This document shows, in pieces, positions 26,792 to 35,700 of a DNA stretch of 64,000 nucleotides. Made by a program: the position numbers and the translations under genes. The stretch's first letter is position 1, and every line of letters starts with the position of its first letter. Below the pieces are notes generated by a model, which did not search any database, was not told the DNA's origin, and saw only the letters and a list, made by a program, of their open reading frames with translations. Origin of the DNA: Marinobacter subterrani (lineage in GTDB: Bacteria; Pseudomonadota; Gammaproteobacteria; Pseudomonadales; Oleiphilaceae); NCBI RefSeq assembly GCF_001045555.1, contig NZ_LFBU01000001.1:372001-436000 (forward strand), in the 5' to 3' direction.

Positions 26792-27586
26792 ATGAAGGTC
26801 CATTCGTTGTTTGTTTACCCCGTCAAATCCCTGGCCGGCATTGAGGTAGACCGCTTTGATATCGACGATTTCGGTCCTGCCGGCGACAGGCGCTGGATGA
26901 TCGTTGACGATGACCGCCGCTTTGTCACTCAGCGGGAAATGCCGGAGCTGGCGCGGGTTGCCACCATTCTGGCCGAGGAGCGTGTGGTCATTGATATTCC
27001 CGGGGAGGGAAGATTTCCCCTGGTTGCGACAGATTTAGCCTTGCGGGTGCTTGTCTGGCGCGACTGGGTTCCAGCGATTATCGGCCGGCCTGAAGCCAAC
27101 GAGGCGCTGAGCCGGTTCTGTGGTCGGTCTTTACGTTTCGTCTATATGCCGGACAGTTCGTTCCGCCGTGTTGATGCTGTCCGGGTCGAGGCCTATCGGC
27201 GTGTGGGCTTTGCCGACGGCTTTCCGTTCCTTGTTACCAATACCGCATCGCTGTCTGAGCTGAACGGGCGCCTCGATACGCCTGTCGAAATGCGCAGGTT
27301 TCGCCCGAACATTGTGGTAGAGGGAGTCGGCCCCTGGGACGAGGACAACTGGCAACAGCTTGTCATTGGCGATAACCGTCTGAGCATTGTGAAGCCCTGT
27401 TCCCGCTGTGTGATGACCACGGTGGATCCCGCAACAGGGCAAAAAGACACGGCTTTGCAGCCTCTCAGAACCCTGTCAGGCTATCGAAAAACATCGGACG
27501 GCGTAATTTTCGGCCAGAACGCCATTCATGAATCACCGGGAAGTATCCGGGTTGGTGATCCCGTTACAGTCAACAAATCGGAGTGA
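26792..27586 (+). CDS. MOSC domain protein (YcbX-like)
   Basis: The 264-residue protein has an N-terminal MOSC beta-barrel domain (VHSLFVYPVKSLAGIEVDR, GDRRWMIVDDDRRFVTQRE) and a C-terminal MOSC domain with RPNIVVEG and the conserved cysteine region IVKPCSRCVMTTVDPATG. Such proteins bind molybdenum cofactor; the E. coli relative YcbX reduces N-hydroxylated bases. No ferredoxin domain is fused to the end here, unlike some YcbX proteins. ATG 26792 follows GGAGG. uup starts a few bases after its stop, so the two are likely cotranscribed. Confidence 0.9.
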   Translation: MKVHSLFVYPVKSLAGIEVDRFDIDDFGPAGDRRWMIVDDDRRFVTQREMPELARVATILAEERVVIDIPGEGRFPLVATDLALRVLVWRDWVPAIIGRPEANEALSRFCGRSLRFVYMPDSSFRRVDAVRVEAYRRVGFADGFPFLVTNTASLSELNGRLDTPVEMRRFRPNIVVEGVGPWDEDNWQQLVIGDNRLSIVKPCSRCVMTTVDPATGQKDTALQPLRTLSGYRKTSDGVIFGQNAIHESPGSIRVGDPVTVNKSE

Positions 27587-27594
27587 TACCTAAC

Positions 27595-29535
27595 GTGCCA
27601 TTGTTAACCCTGGACTCAGTTTCCCTGGCTTTTGGAATGCATCCTTTGCTGGATCAGGCCTCGCTGGTTATCGACGCCGGAGAGCGTGTGTGTCTGCTGG
27701 GACGCAATGGCGAGGGCAAGTCCACTCTGTTGAAGATTGTAGCCGGGGAAGTGGTTGCGGATGGCGGAGAGGTGCGCCTGGATGACGGTACAGTACTTGC
27801 GGTGTTGCCCCAGAACCTGCCTTCAGAGGATGCCCGTACTGCCTATGAAGTGGTTGCTGGTGCGTTTCCGGAAACCGGAGCCCTGCTGGCGGAATTCCAC
27901 AAGCTTTCCCAGCAGGCCGATGAGTCCAGCCTTGACCGCCTGATGAAAGTCCAGGAGCGCCTGGAGGCGCTGGATGGCTGGCGGCTGGACCAGAAGGTGA
28001 CCTCCATTCTTGGCCAATACGGTGTCGATTCGGATCAACGGCTGAACACCCTGTCCGGGGGCTGGCAACGCCGTGTATTGCTGGCTAAAGCCCTGGTGGC
28101 CGAGCCGGACATCCTCTTGCTCGATGAACCCACCAACCACCTGGATGTCCCCGCGATCGCCTGGCTCGAGGACGCACTGGGCCAGTTTCGCGGCGCCATG
28201 CTATTTGTCAGCCACGACCGGGCATTTATCCGGCGTATGGCCACCCGGATCGTTGAACTGGACCGGGGAAAACTGGTGAGTTTTGCTGCCACCTATGACC
28301 GCTACCTTGATCTGAAGGAAAAGGCGCTGGAAGAGGAAGATCGGCAGAATGCTCTGTTCGACAAGCGGCTCAAACAGGAGGAGGCCTGGATCCGGCAGGG
28401 TATAAAGGCGCGCAGAACCCGCAACATGGGGCGGGTGCGGGCCCTCCGGGCCATGCGCGAGGCGCACCGGCAACGCAGGGTGCGCGGCGGTACCGCGAGC
28501 TTCGCGGTGGAAGATGCCGCCCGTTCCGGGAAGCTGGTAGTGGAAACCCGGGACGCGGGTTTTGCCTATCCCGATGGCACGCCGGTAATCAGCGGTCTGA
28601 ATCTGACCGTCCTGCGGGGTGACAAGATCGGCCTTGTCGGCGAAAACGGTACCGGGAAAACCACGCTGGTTCGCCTGTTGCTCGGAGACCTGAAACCAAC
28701 GGAAGGTTCAGTGCGTCTCGGGACCAACCTGCAAGTGGCCTATTTCGATCAGCTTCGGGGTGAGCTGGATCTGACCCGCAATGCCCTGGATAACCTGTCT
28801 GAGGGCCGGGAATTTATTGATATCAACGGCCAGAGCAAGCATGTGCTTGGCTATCTGCAGGAGTTCCTGTTTACCCCGGAACGGGCCAGGTCGCCGGTCA
28901 GTGTGTTCTCTGGGGGCGAAAGGGCAAGATTGCTGCTTGCCAAGCTGTTCAGTAAACCGGCGAACATCCTTGTGCTTGATGAACCGACCAATGACCTGGA
29001 TGTGGAGACGTTGGAGCTATTGGAAGAGCAGTTGGCAGAATTTGCCGGAACCGTGATCGTGATCAGTCATGATCGGGAGTTTCTTGATAATGTGGTCACT
29101 GAAACGGTTTTCCTGGATGGCTCGGGCAAGGTGCAGGAGTTTGTCGGTGGCTATACCGACTGGCGTCGGCAAGACGGCCGCTTCCCGTCGGAAGCGACCG
29201 GCAATCGGCCGGACAAGCAGGACAAAGCCACCAAAAGCATTAGAGAAGGCGGCCAAAAAGCACCCGCACGCGTAAAAGAGCAAGAGCTTCCGAAAAAGAG
29301 CAAGCCCGTCAAGCTGAGCTATAAGCTCAAACTTGAGCTGGAACAGCTGCCCGGGCAGATCGAAGCATTGGAGCAGGAGGTTGCAGCCCTGAAGGAAACG
29401 ATTTCCTCGGCTGATTTTTATTCAGGCCCACCGAACGACGTCTCGGCCACTCTGGAAGAGTTGACGGAAAGGGAAATCCGTCTGGAGAAGGTTATCGAGC
29501 GGTGGATGGAGCTGGAAGAGCAGGCAAATCAATGA
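27595..29535 (+). CDS. uup: ABC-F family ATPase Uup
   Basis: Uup is a soluble twin-ATPase of the ABC-F family, linked to ribosome function and to suppressing transposon excision. The 646-residue product has two ABC domains: Walker A GRNGEGKST and GENGTGKTT, signatures LSGGWQRR and FSGGERAR, and Walker B lines ending LLDEPTNHLDV and VLDEPTNDLDV. A C-terminal coiled-coil tail of about 90 residues follows a Lys-rich linker. GTG 27595 is preferred because GGAG lies 11 bases upstream and the length fits; GTG 27583, overlapping the MOSC stop, is the alternative. The end overlaps the next gene by 4 bases. Confidence 0.95.
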   Translation: MPLLTLDSVSLAFGMHPLLDQASLVIDAGERVCLLGRNGEGKSTLLKIVAGEVVADGGEVRLDDGTVLAVLPQNLPSEDARTAYEVVAGAFPETGALLAEFHKLSQQADESSLDRLMKVQERLEALDGWRLDQKVTSILGQYGVDSDQRLNTLSGGWQRRVLLAKALVAEPDILLLDEPTNHLDVPAIAWLEDALGQFRGAMLFVSHDRAFIRRMATRIVELDRGKLVSFAATYDRYLDLKEKALEEEDRQNALFDKRLKQEEAWIRQGIKARRTRNMGRVRALRAMREAHRQRRVRGGTASFAVEDAARSGKLVVETRDAGFAYPDGTPVISGLNLTVLRGDKIGLVGENGTGKTTLVRLLLGDLKPTEGSVRLGTNLQVAYFDQLRGELDLTRNALDNLSEGREFIDINGQSKHVLGYLQEFLFTPERARSPVSVFSGGERARLLLAKLFSKPANILVLDEPTNDLDVETLELLEEQLAEFAGTVIVISHDREFLDNVVTETVFLDGSGKVQEFVGGYTDWRRQDGRFPSEATGNRPDKQDKATKSIREGGQKAPARVKEQELPKKSKPVKLSYKLKLELEQLPGQIEALEQEVAALKETISSADFYSGPPNDVSATLEELTEREIRLEKVIERWMELEEQANQ

Positions 29536-30200
29536 ATGTGAACTATGAATTCAGGTTTCAGGACGGCCGTGCCGTGGAGTTCAAGGTTACTGGTCAGCCG
29601 TCTCAGCGGTCAGGGCCCTGGCCTGCATGGACCAGGCTCGAACATTGCCAGTGCAGTAACTGCCCACTGAAAGCTGCGGACTCGCCTCATTGCCCCGCCG
29701 CGACTGAAATATTGCCCGTTGTAGAGGCTTTTCAGGCGGACGACGCCTATCAGAAAGTCGAAGTAAAGGTCACCGATGACCGGCGCAGCTATTTGAAACA
29801 GACCGCACTGGAAGAGGCGCTGCGGTCCCTCCTGGGGCTTAAAATGGCGACCAGCGGTTGTCCGGTGCTGGCGGAGTTGAAGCCCATGGCGGTGCACCAT
29901 CTACCCTTTGCAAATACAGACGAATTCATCATGCGCAGCGTTTCCCATTACCTGTTGCAGCAGTATTTCGCCAAGCGGAATCATGAATCGCCGGACTGGG
30001 ATCTCAAGGGGCTGGTTGACAGGAATCAGAGGTTGCAGCTTGTGAATCAGGCCCTTTGGCAACGTATTCACTCGGTTTGCAAGGGTGACAGTAACTTGAA
30101 GGCGTTACTTAACTTCTTTTCGATGGCGTCCAGCGTCAGCTTTTCCCTGGAAAGTCAGCTTCGCAAGCTTGAGGGCAAAATGGCCGGCGATCAGGGGTAA
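29532..30200 (+). CDS. Cys-rich protein of unknown function, translationally coupled to uup
   Basis: The 222-residue product starts at ATG 29532 within the uup stop (ATGA). It has a short beta-rich N-terminus (MNVNYEFRFQDGRAVEFKV), then a cysteine cluster C39-x-C41-x2-C44-x9-C54 (CQCSNCP, then HCP), and a helical remainder with Cys110 in TSGCPVLAELKPMAVHHLPF. The cysteine spacing looks like a metal site, zinc or iron-sulfur (inference). I have a faint memory of a DUF-labelled family of this type but cannot name it with confidence. No signal peptide or membrane segment is visible. The coupling hints at a function shared with Uup. Confidence 0.8.
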   Translation: MNVNYEFRFQDGRAVEFKVTGQPSQRSGPWPAWTRLEHCQCSNCPLKAADSPHCPAATEILPVVEAFQADDAYQKVEVKVTDDRRSYLKQTALEEALRSLLGLKMATSGCPVLAELKPMAVHHLPFANTDEFIMRSVSHYLLQQYFAKRNHESPDWDLKGLVDRNQRLQLVNQALWQRIHSVCKGDSNLKALLNFFSMASSVSFSLESQLRKLEGKMAGDQG

Positions 30201-30255
30201 CGGCCGTAGCTCCAGTAACTGGCCCGGGCTATGGCCCGGGCTAATATAGTAACGG

Positions 30256-30690
30256 TTAACCGTGTATTCGTACCGCCAGAACGTCGCACTCGGTACCGTG
30301 CAGGACCCCATTGGCGGTTGAGCCCAGCAAAAGCTGGAAGCCCTTTCTTCCGTGGCTGCCCACGATCACCAGATCCGCGTTGTGTTCCTTCGCCAGGCGG
30401 TGAATTTCCGATTCCGGGCGCCCGACGGTGACCACCTGATTGGTCTTTGCAACACCGTACTGATCACCGTAATTACCCAGTTGCTCATGGGCCGCCTTGT
30501 CGAGCTGGTCTTGGAGCTCCGTGAGATCCATCGGTATATCCCCGCCGTAGGCATAGCCGACGGGCTCCACGACGTGTACCAGTACCAGTTCTGCACCATG
30601 GGCCTCACTCACCGCTTTCGCTTTGTCGAGCACCTGCGGCGCTTCTTCAGTCAGATCAATTGCAACCAGCATCTTTTTATAGGCGGGCAT
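30256..30690 (-). CDS. Universal stress protein (UspA family)
   Basis: The 144-residue single-domain protein has the Usp start MLVAIDLTEEAPQVLDKAKA and the ATP-binding loop VIVGSHGRKGFQLLLGSTAN, matching the G-x2-G-x9-G-S/T pattern of ATP-binding members. It starts with a strong GAAGGAGCG site. Upstream lies a possible degenerate FNR/ANR site, in keeping with the oxygen-regulated Usp proteins of Pseudomonas. The gene is monocistronic, convergent with the Cys-rich protein gene. Confidence 0.94.
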   Translation of the reverse strand: MPAYKKMLVAIDLTEEAPQVLDKAKAVSEAHGAELVLVHVVEPVGYAYGGDIPMDLTELQDQLDKAAHEQLGNYGDQYGVAKTNQVVTVGRPESEIHRLAKEHNADLVIVGSHGRKGFQLLLGSTANGVLHGTECDVLAVRIHG

Positions 30691-30737
30691 GGCATCGCTC
30701 CTTCGTGCATGAATAACTTTCTGAGGATAGTATGTTC

Positions 30738-30779
30738 AGTCTAGTTCGAACAGTGTAGAGGGAAAGTGACCGGTATCAA
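30738..30779 (-). promoter_or_regulatory. Possible degenerate FNR/ANR site for the usp gene
   Basis: GTGACCGGTATCAA (30766-30779) keeps the FNR core TGA-N6-TCA with an intact ATCAA half. On the minus strand, TAGACT (complement of 30738-30743) lies where a class II -10 element would fall if the site is centred at -41.5. One half-site is degenerate, so this is tentative. Confidence 0.35.
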
Positions 30780-30798
30780 TAACGAACGCGGAAACTGG

Positions 30799-30832
30799 CG
30801 TTTCCGGCAGGCAATCAGGTCTGCCGGAAACG
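30799..30832 (-). terminator. Perfect 12-bp hairpin after the exported-protein gene
   Basis: CGTTTCCGGCAG (30799-30810) and CTGCCGGAAACG (30821-30832) are exact complements around a 10-base loop, starting 9 bases after the stop of the minus-strand gene at 30842. No strict T-run follows on the minus strand, so it may be a weak terminator or a 3' stabiliser. Confidence 0.5.
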
Positions 30833-30841
30833 GGAGAGGGA

Positions 30842-31660
30842 TCAGGCGTTGCCTTGCAGGAGCTCAATAGTGGTAGCAAGCCCCTTGAGGATGCCCTTCG
30901 AATAACGGTCAATAACGAAGCCGACATTCCTTTCGTTGTAATTGATATAGGAGCCGCGGATAAATTGCCATTTGGAGGAAATGTCATTCAGTACTGCCTT
31001 CAGTTCGGGCGTGCCCTGGCCCTGGATAACAGAGCCCAGCAGGGCATCGAGTTCCCGGGCCTGTTCGTCAAGCGGCTTTTCAGTGGATGAGCCCTGGAAG
31101 GTCTGGGTTACGGCTGAGTTGGAGCGCACCGAGTACTTGGCCATCATCTGGGCCATTTTCACGGCGGCGGAGCGTGCCGCTTCGACTCTCGGGTCGGTTG
31201 CAGTATGGGTGCTTTCCTGTGCTACCTCATATAACTCCGTGGCCTTTTCGTTCATGGTGAAGGCCTGATTGGCCATGTCGGACACCAGTCTCAGGTCCGG
31301 GTAGCCCCTCTTCCGAACATCATTGATGTTGTCGCGCATCAAGTTCTTGAACCTGTCGAATTCCTGGTTCAGCGCTTCCAGTTGTTCGGCAGACAGCACA
31401 CCGGAATCGCTTTCGGCAAGAGAGTTCATGGCGTCGTTGGCAGAGTTGATGCCCTGGACAATCTCGTTCAGGGTTTCGGTATTGCCAGTGCCACTGAAGC
31501 GGTAGAAAGCATCCAGTGCCATGTAGTTGCTGACCCGGAAATCGTGAAGGTCGGCGAGGAACCCGTTTGCACCTTCCTGTGCCCGGACAGCCATCGAAGT
31601 TATTGCCAGAAAAATAAGCGGTGCTACCAGGGAGCGTAGCCGCAGGGTGGTGTCTTTCAT
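30842..31660 (-). CDS. Exported helical protein of unknown function
   Basis: The 272-residue product has a signal peptide (about residues 1-27, ending AVRA before QEG). The mature part is predicted to be almost wholly helical, with amphipathic stretches such as LNEIVQGINSANDAMNSLAE and EAARSAAVKMAQMMAKYSVR, and no cysteines or catalytic motifs. The shape recalls four-helix periplasmic sensor or PilJ-type domains, but no membrane anchor or signalling domain follows, so it would be free in the periplasm or secreted. A clear GGAGAC site precedes ATG 31660. I do not recognise the family. Confidence 0.8.
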   Translation of the reverse strand: MKDTTLRLRSLVAPLIFLAITSMAVRAQEGANGFLADLHDFRVSNYMALDAFYRFSGTGNTETLNEIVQGINSANDAMNSLAESDSGVLSAEQLEALNQEFDRFKNLMRDNINDVRKRGYPDLRLVSDMANQAFTMNEKATELYEVAQESTHTATDPRVEAARSAAVKMAQMMAKYSVRSNSAVTQTFQGSSTEKPLDEQARELDALLGSVIQGQGTPELKAVLNDISSKWQFIRGSYINYNERNVGFVIDRYSKGILKGLATTIELLQGNA

Positions 31661-32095
31661 CGGATGGGTCTCCGTGGTGCTGTTTTATTATTGTGGACTA
31701 AAGTCGTAAATCGACGGTAAAGTAACTCCGCCTGCCAATCAAGCAGTTTTGGCGTCTTCAGAGTCCGCAAATGTAAACAAATTTTAAATTTGCGTGACGA
31801 AGTTCCGGTTTTTTCTCAAGAATGAAATCCAGTTCACTGAAATATAACAATTCCATTCGCATTTTCTTCGGGTGCCGGCGGTTTTCCGGAGACAATTGCA
31901 CCCTTCCAGAAGAAACAAATTGACAAACGCGCCGTTTTTTTTCATCGTGTGCCCTCACGATTCAAACGACTGTATGAATTTTGAATCGGATGATCGGGCA
32001 GTGACCGAAATCTCGCTGCACAAACAGCCACGCCGGTGAATCAAAAAGTACCGCTCGGCTGGAAGCAGTTCCAAACACAGACTGGAGATCAGTTG
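31661..32095. promoter_or_regulatory. AT-rich intergenic region upstream of fadBA
   Basis: This 435-base gap is much richer in A/T than its surroundings, especially from 31770 to 31990. It holds a perfect 15-base palindrome, CAAATTTTAAATTTG (31778-31792), and an inverted repeat with arms ATTCAAA (31960-31966) and TTTGAAT (31980-31986). A TTGACA at 31920-31925 lacks a good -10. It probably carries the divergent promoters of fadBA and the exported-protein gene. No PsrA-type site (GAAAC-N4-GTTTC) is seen. Confidence 0.5.
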
Positions 32096-34243
32096 ATGAT
32101 TTACGAAGGTAAAGCCATCACGGTTAAAGAGATCGAAGGCGGGATCGCTCAGTTGAACTTCGACTTGCAGGGCGAGTCAGTCAACAAGTTCAACCGTCTC
32201 ACTATTGAAGAGCTCCGCGCCGCGACTGACGCACTGAAAGCGCAAAAGAACCTGAAGGGTCTGGTGGTTACCAGCTCCAAGGATAGCTTCATTGTTGGTG
32301 CCGATATTACCGAATTCACCGAGCTGTTCGCCGGTTCGGAAGAGGACCTGGTAGCCAACAACCTCAAGGCCAACGAAGTATTCAGTGCCGTTGAAGACCT
32401 GCCGTTCCCGACTGTTACCGCAATCAACGGTATGGCTCTGGGCGGCGGTTTCGAGATGTGCCTGGCGACTGACTACCGGGTCATGGACAAGAAGGCCAAA
32501 GTCGGACTTCCGGAAGTGAAGCTGGGCATCTTCCCGGGCTTCGGTGGTACCGTGCGACTTTCCCGTCTGGTGGGTGTCGATAACGCCGTTGAGTGGATCA
32601 GCGGCGGCACCGAGAACCGTGCGGATGTGGCATTGAAGGTTGGTGCTGTTGACGCCGTGGTCGAGTCCGACCAGCTGGTTGAATCCGCCGTGGCCATTAT
32701 CCGGCAGTGTAACGAAGGCAAGCTGGATAACCTGGCCCGTCGCGAAGAGAAGAAGGGGAAGATCAAGCTCAATGCCATGGAAAGCATGATGGCATTCGAG
32801 ATCTCCAAGGCGTTTGTCGCCGGCAAGGCTGGCAAGAACTACCCGGCGCCGGTTGAAGCCATCAAGGTCATGCAGAAACATGCCGGCATGACCCGTGACA
32901 AGGCAATCGAAGTGGAAGCCAAGGGCTTCGCCAAGATGGCCAAGACCAACGTTGCGGCGTGCCTGGTGGGCCTGTTCCTGAACGATCAGGAGCTCAAGAA
33001 GAAGGCCAAGGCCTGGGAAAAAGAAGCCAACGACGTGAACCTGGCCGCCGTTCTCGGCGCCGGTATCATGGGCGGCGGCGTTGCATTCCAGTCCGCGCTG
33101 AAAGGCACGCCGATCATCATGAAGGACATCAACCAGGACGGTATCGCCCTGGGGCTGAAAGAAGCCAAAAAGCTTCTGACCAAGCGGGTCGAGAAGGGCA
33201 AGATGAAGCCCGATCAGATGGCCGACGTGCTGAACAGCATTACGCCAACCCTGAACTATGGTGATTTCAAGAACGTAGACCTGGTTGTTGAAGCTGTTGT
33301 TGAGAACCCGAAAGTGAAGGATGCAGTACTGCGCGAGACCGAAGACGCGGTGCGCGAGGATGCCATCCTGACCTCCAACACCTCGACGATTTCCATCGAC
33401 CTTCTGGCCAAGAACCTGAAGCGCCCGGAAAACTTCTGTGGCATGCACTTCTTCAACCCGGTGCACATGATGCCGCTGGTTGAGGTTATCCGCGGCAAGA
33501 AAACCAGCGATCGCGCCATCGCAACTACCGTGGCCTATGCCAAGGCCATGGGCAAGACCCCGATCGTTGTCAACGATTGCCCGGGCTTCCTGGTAAACCG
33601 TGTTCTGTTCCCGTACTTCGGTGGCTTTATCGGCCTGGTGCGTGACGGCGCGGACTTCCAGCAGGTTGACAAGGTCATGGAGAAGTTCGGCTGGCCGATG
33701 GGCCCTGCCTATCTGCTGGACGTTGTCGGCATGGATACCGGCAAGCACGCTGGTGAAGTCATGGCAGACGGCTTCCCGGATCGCATGAAGCACGAGGGCA
33801 CAACCGCCATTGACGTGATGTTCGATAACAACCGTTACGGACAGAAGAACGACAAGGGCTTCTACAAGTATGAACTGGACCGCAAGGGCAAGCAGAAGAA
33901 GGTTGTCGACGAAGAGACCTACAAGTTGCTCGAGCCGGTTGTTCAGGGTAAGAACGAGTTCAGTGAAGAAGACATCATCGCTCGTATGATGATTCCTCTG
34001 TGCCTGGAAACCGTTCGCTGCCTGGAAGACGGCATTGTCGAAGATCCGGCAGACGCTGATATGGGCCTGATTTTCGGTATCGGCTTCCCGCCGTTCCGGG
34101 GTGGTGCCCTGCGCTATATCGACGATATGGGTGTAGACAAATTCGTCGAGCTGGCAGACAAGTTTGCAGACCTTGGTCCTCTTTACCACCCGACCGAGAA
34201 GCTGCGTGAAATGGCCAAGACTGGCAAAAAGTTCTTTGGCTAA
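32096..34243 (+). CDS. fadB: Fatty acid oxidation complex, alpha subunit FadB
   Basis: FadB carries enoyl-CoA hydratase, 3-hydroxyacyl-CoA dehydrogenase and isomerase activities of beta-oxidation and forms an alpha2-beta2 complex with FadA. The 715-residue protein has the N-terminal crotonase domain ([49 protein letters not shown]) and the dehydrogenase domain with the NAD loop [17 protein letters not shown] near residue 316 and [22 protein letters not shown] 32096 follows TGGAGAT and matches the FadB N-terminus ([10 protein letters not shown]); a GTG at 32036 opens a longer frame without family support. fadA follows 33 bases downstream. Confidence 0.96.
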   Translation: MIYEGKAITVKEIEGGIAQLNFDLQGESVNKFNRLTIEELRAATDALKAQKNLKGLVVTSSKDSFIVGADITEFTELFAGSEEDLVANNLKANEVFSAVEDLPFPTVTAINGMALGGGFEMCLATDYRVMDKKAKVGLPEVKLGIFPGFGGTVRLSRLVGVDNAVEWISGGTENRADVALKVGAVDAVVESDQLVESAVAIIRQCNEGKLDNLARREEKKGKIKLNAMESMMAFEISKAFVAGKAGKNYPAPVEAIKVMQKHAGMTRDKAIEVEAKGFAKMAKTNVAACLVGLFLNDQELKKKAKAWEKEANDVNLAAVLGAGIMGGGVAFQSALKGTPIIMKDINQDGIALGLKEAKKLLTKRVEKGKMKPDQMADVLNSITPTLNYGDFKNVDLVVEAVVENPKVKDAVLRETEDAVREDAILTSNTSTISIDLLAKNLKRPENFCGMHFFNPVHMMPLVEVIRGKKTSDRAIATTVAYAKAMGKTPIVVNDCPGFLVNRVLFPYFGGFIGLVRDGADFQQVDKVMEKFGWPMGPAYLLDVVGMDTGKHAGEVMADGFPDRMKHEGTTAIDVMFDNNRYGQKNDKGFYKYELDRKGKQKKVVDEETYKLLEPVVQGKNEFSEEDIIARMMIPLCLETVRCLEDGIVEDPADADMGLIFGIGFPPFRGGALRYIDDMGVDKFVELADKFADLGPLYHPTEKLREMAKTGKKFFG

Positions 34244-34249
34244 CCCTGA

Positions 34250-35452
<1,203 letters not shown>

Positions 35453-35482
35453 TCCCCTAAGCCGGATTGGATTCAAGCTCTC

Positions 35483-35513
35483 GGAAGGCCCGGCAATCGC
35501 CGGGCTTTCCTGT
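35483..35513 (+). terminator. Hairpin terminator after fadA
   Basis: GGAAGGCCCGGC pairs with GCCGGGCTTTCC (one G-T pair) around a four-base loop, 30 bases after the fadA stop. The following T-run is poor (TGTCTCT), so termination may be partial. Confidence 0.6.
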
Positions 35514-35579
35514 CTCTGACCGCGCAAAAAAGCCGGCGTTAAACAGAAGAATGGGTTGTCTTGCTTTTCTTGACCCTGT

Positions 35580-35608
35580 AAAACAATGCACCTATACCAA
35601 TGTGGCGG
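35580..35608 (+). promoter_or_regulatory. topA promoter
   Basis: TTGACC (35580-35585) and TATACC (35603-35608) are 17 bases apart, about 90 bases upstream of the topA start codon. It is the best sigma-70-type pair in the 248-base gap after fadA. Confidence 0.6.
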
Positions 35609-35700
35609 CTATTAAGTGTTTTCTAGCCGACTGATTTTACAGCGAGTTTACGGTTTGCTGATTATTTAACCGATTATCGCCAAGGATACAGATCTCCGAT

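Noticed and set aside
31920..31948. TTGACA as a fadB promoter
   Set aside because: The -35 is perfect, but no acceptable -10 lies 16-19 bases downstream (the best is CATCGT).
31758..31958. A 66-codon minus-strand frame in the AT-rich gap before fadB
   Set aside because: No ribosome-binding site, no motif, and it covers the palindromes of the likely control region.
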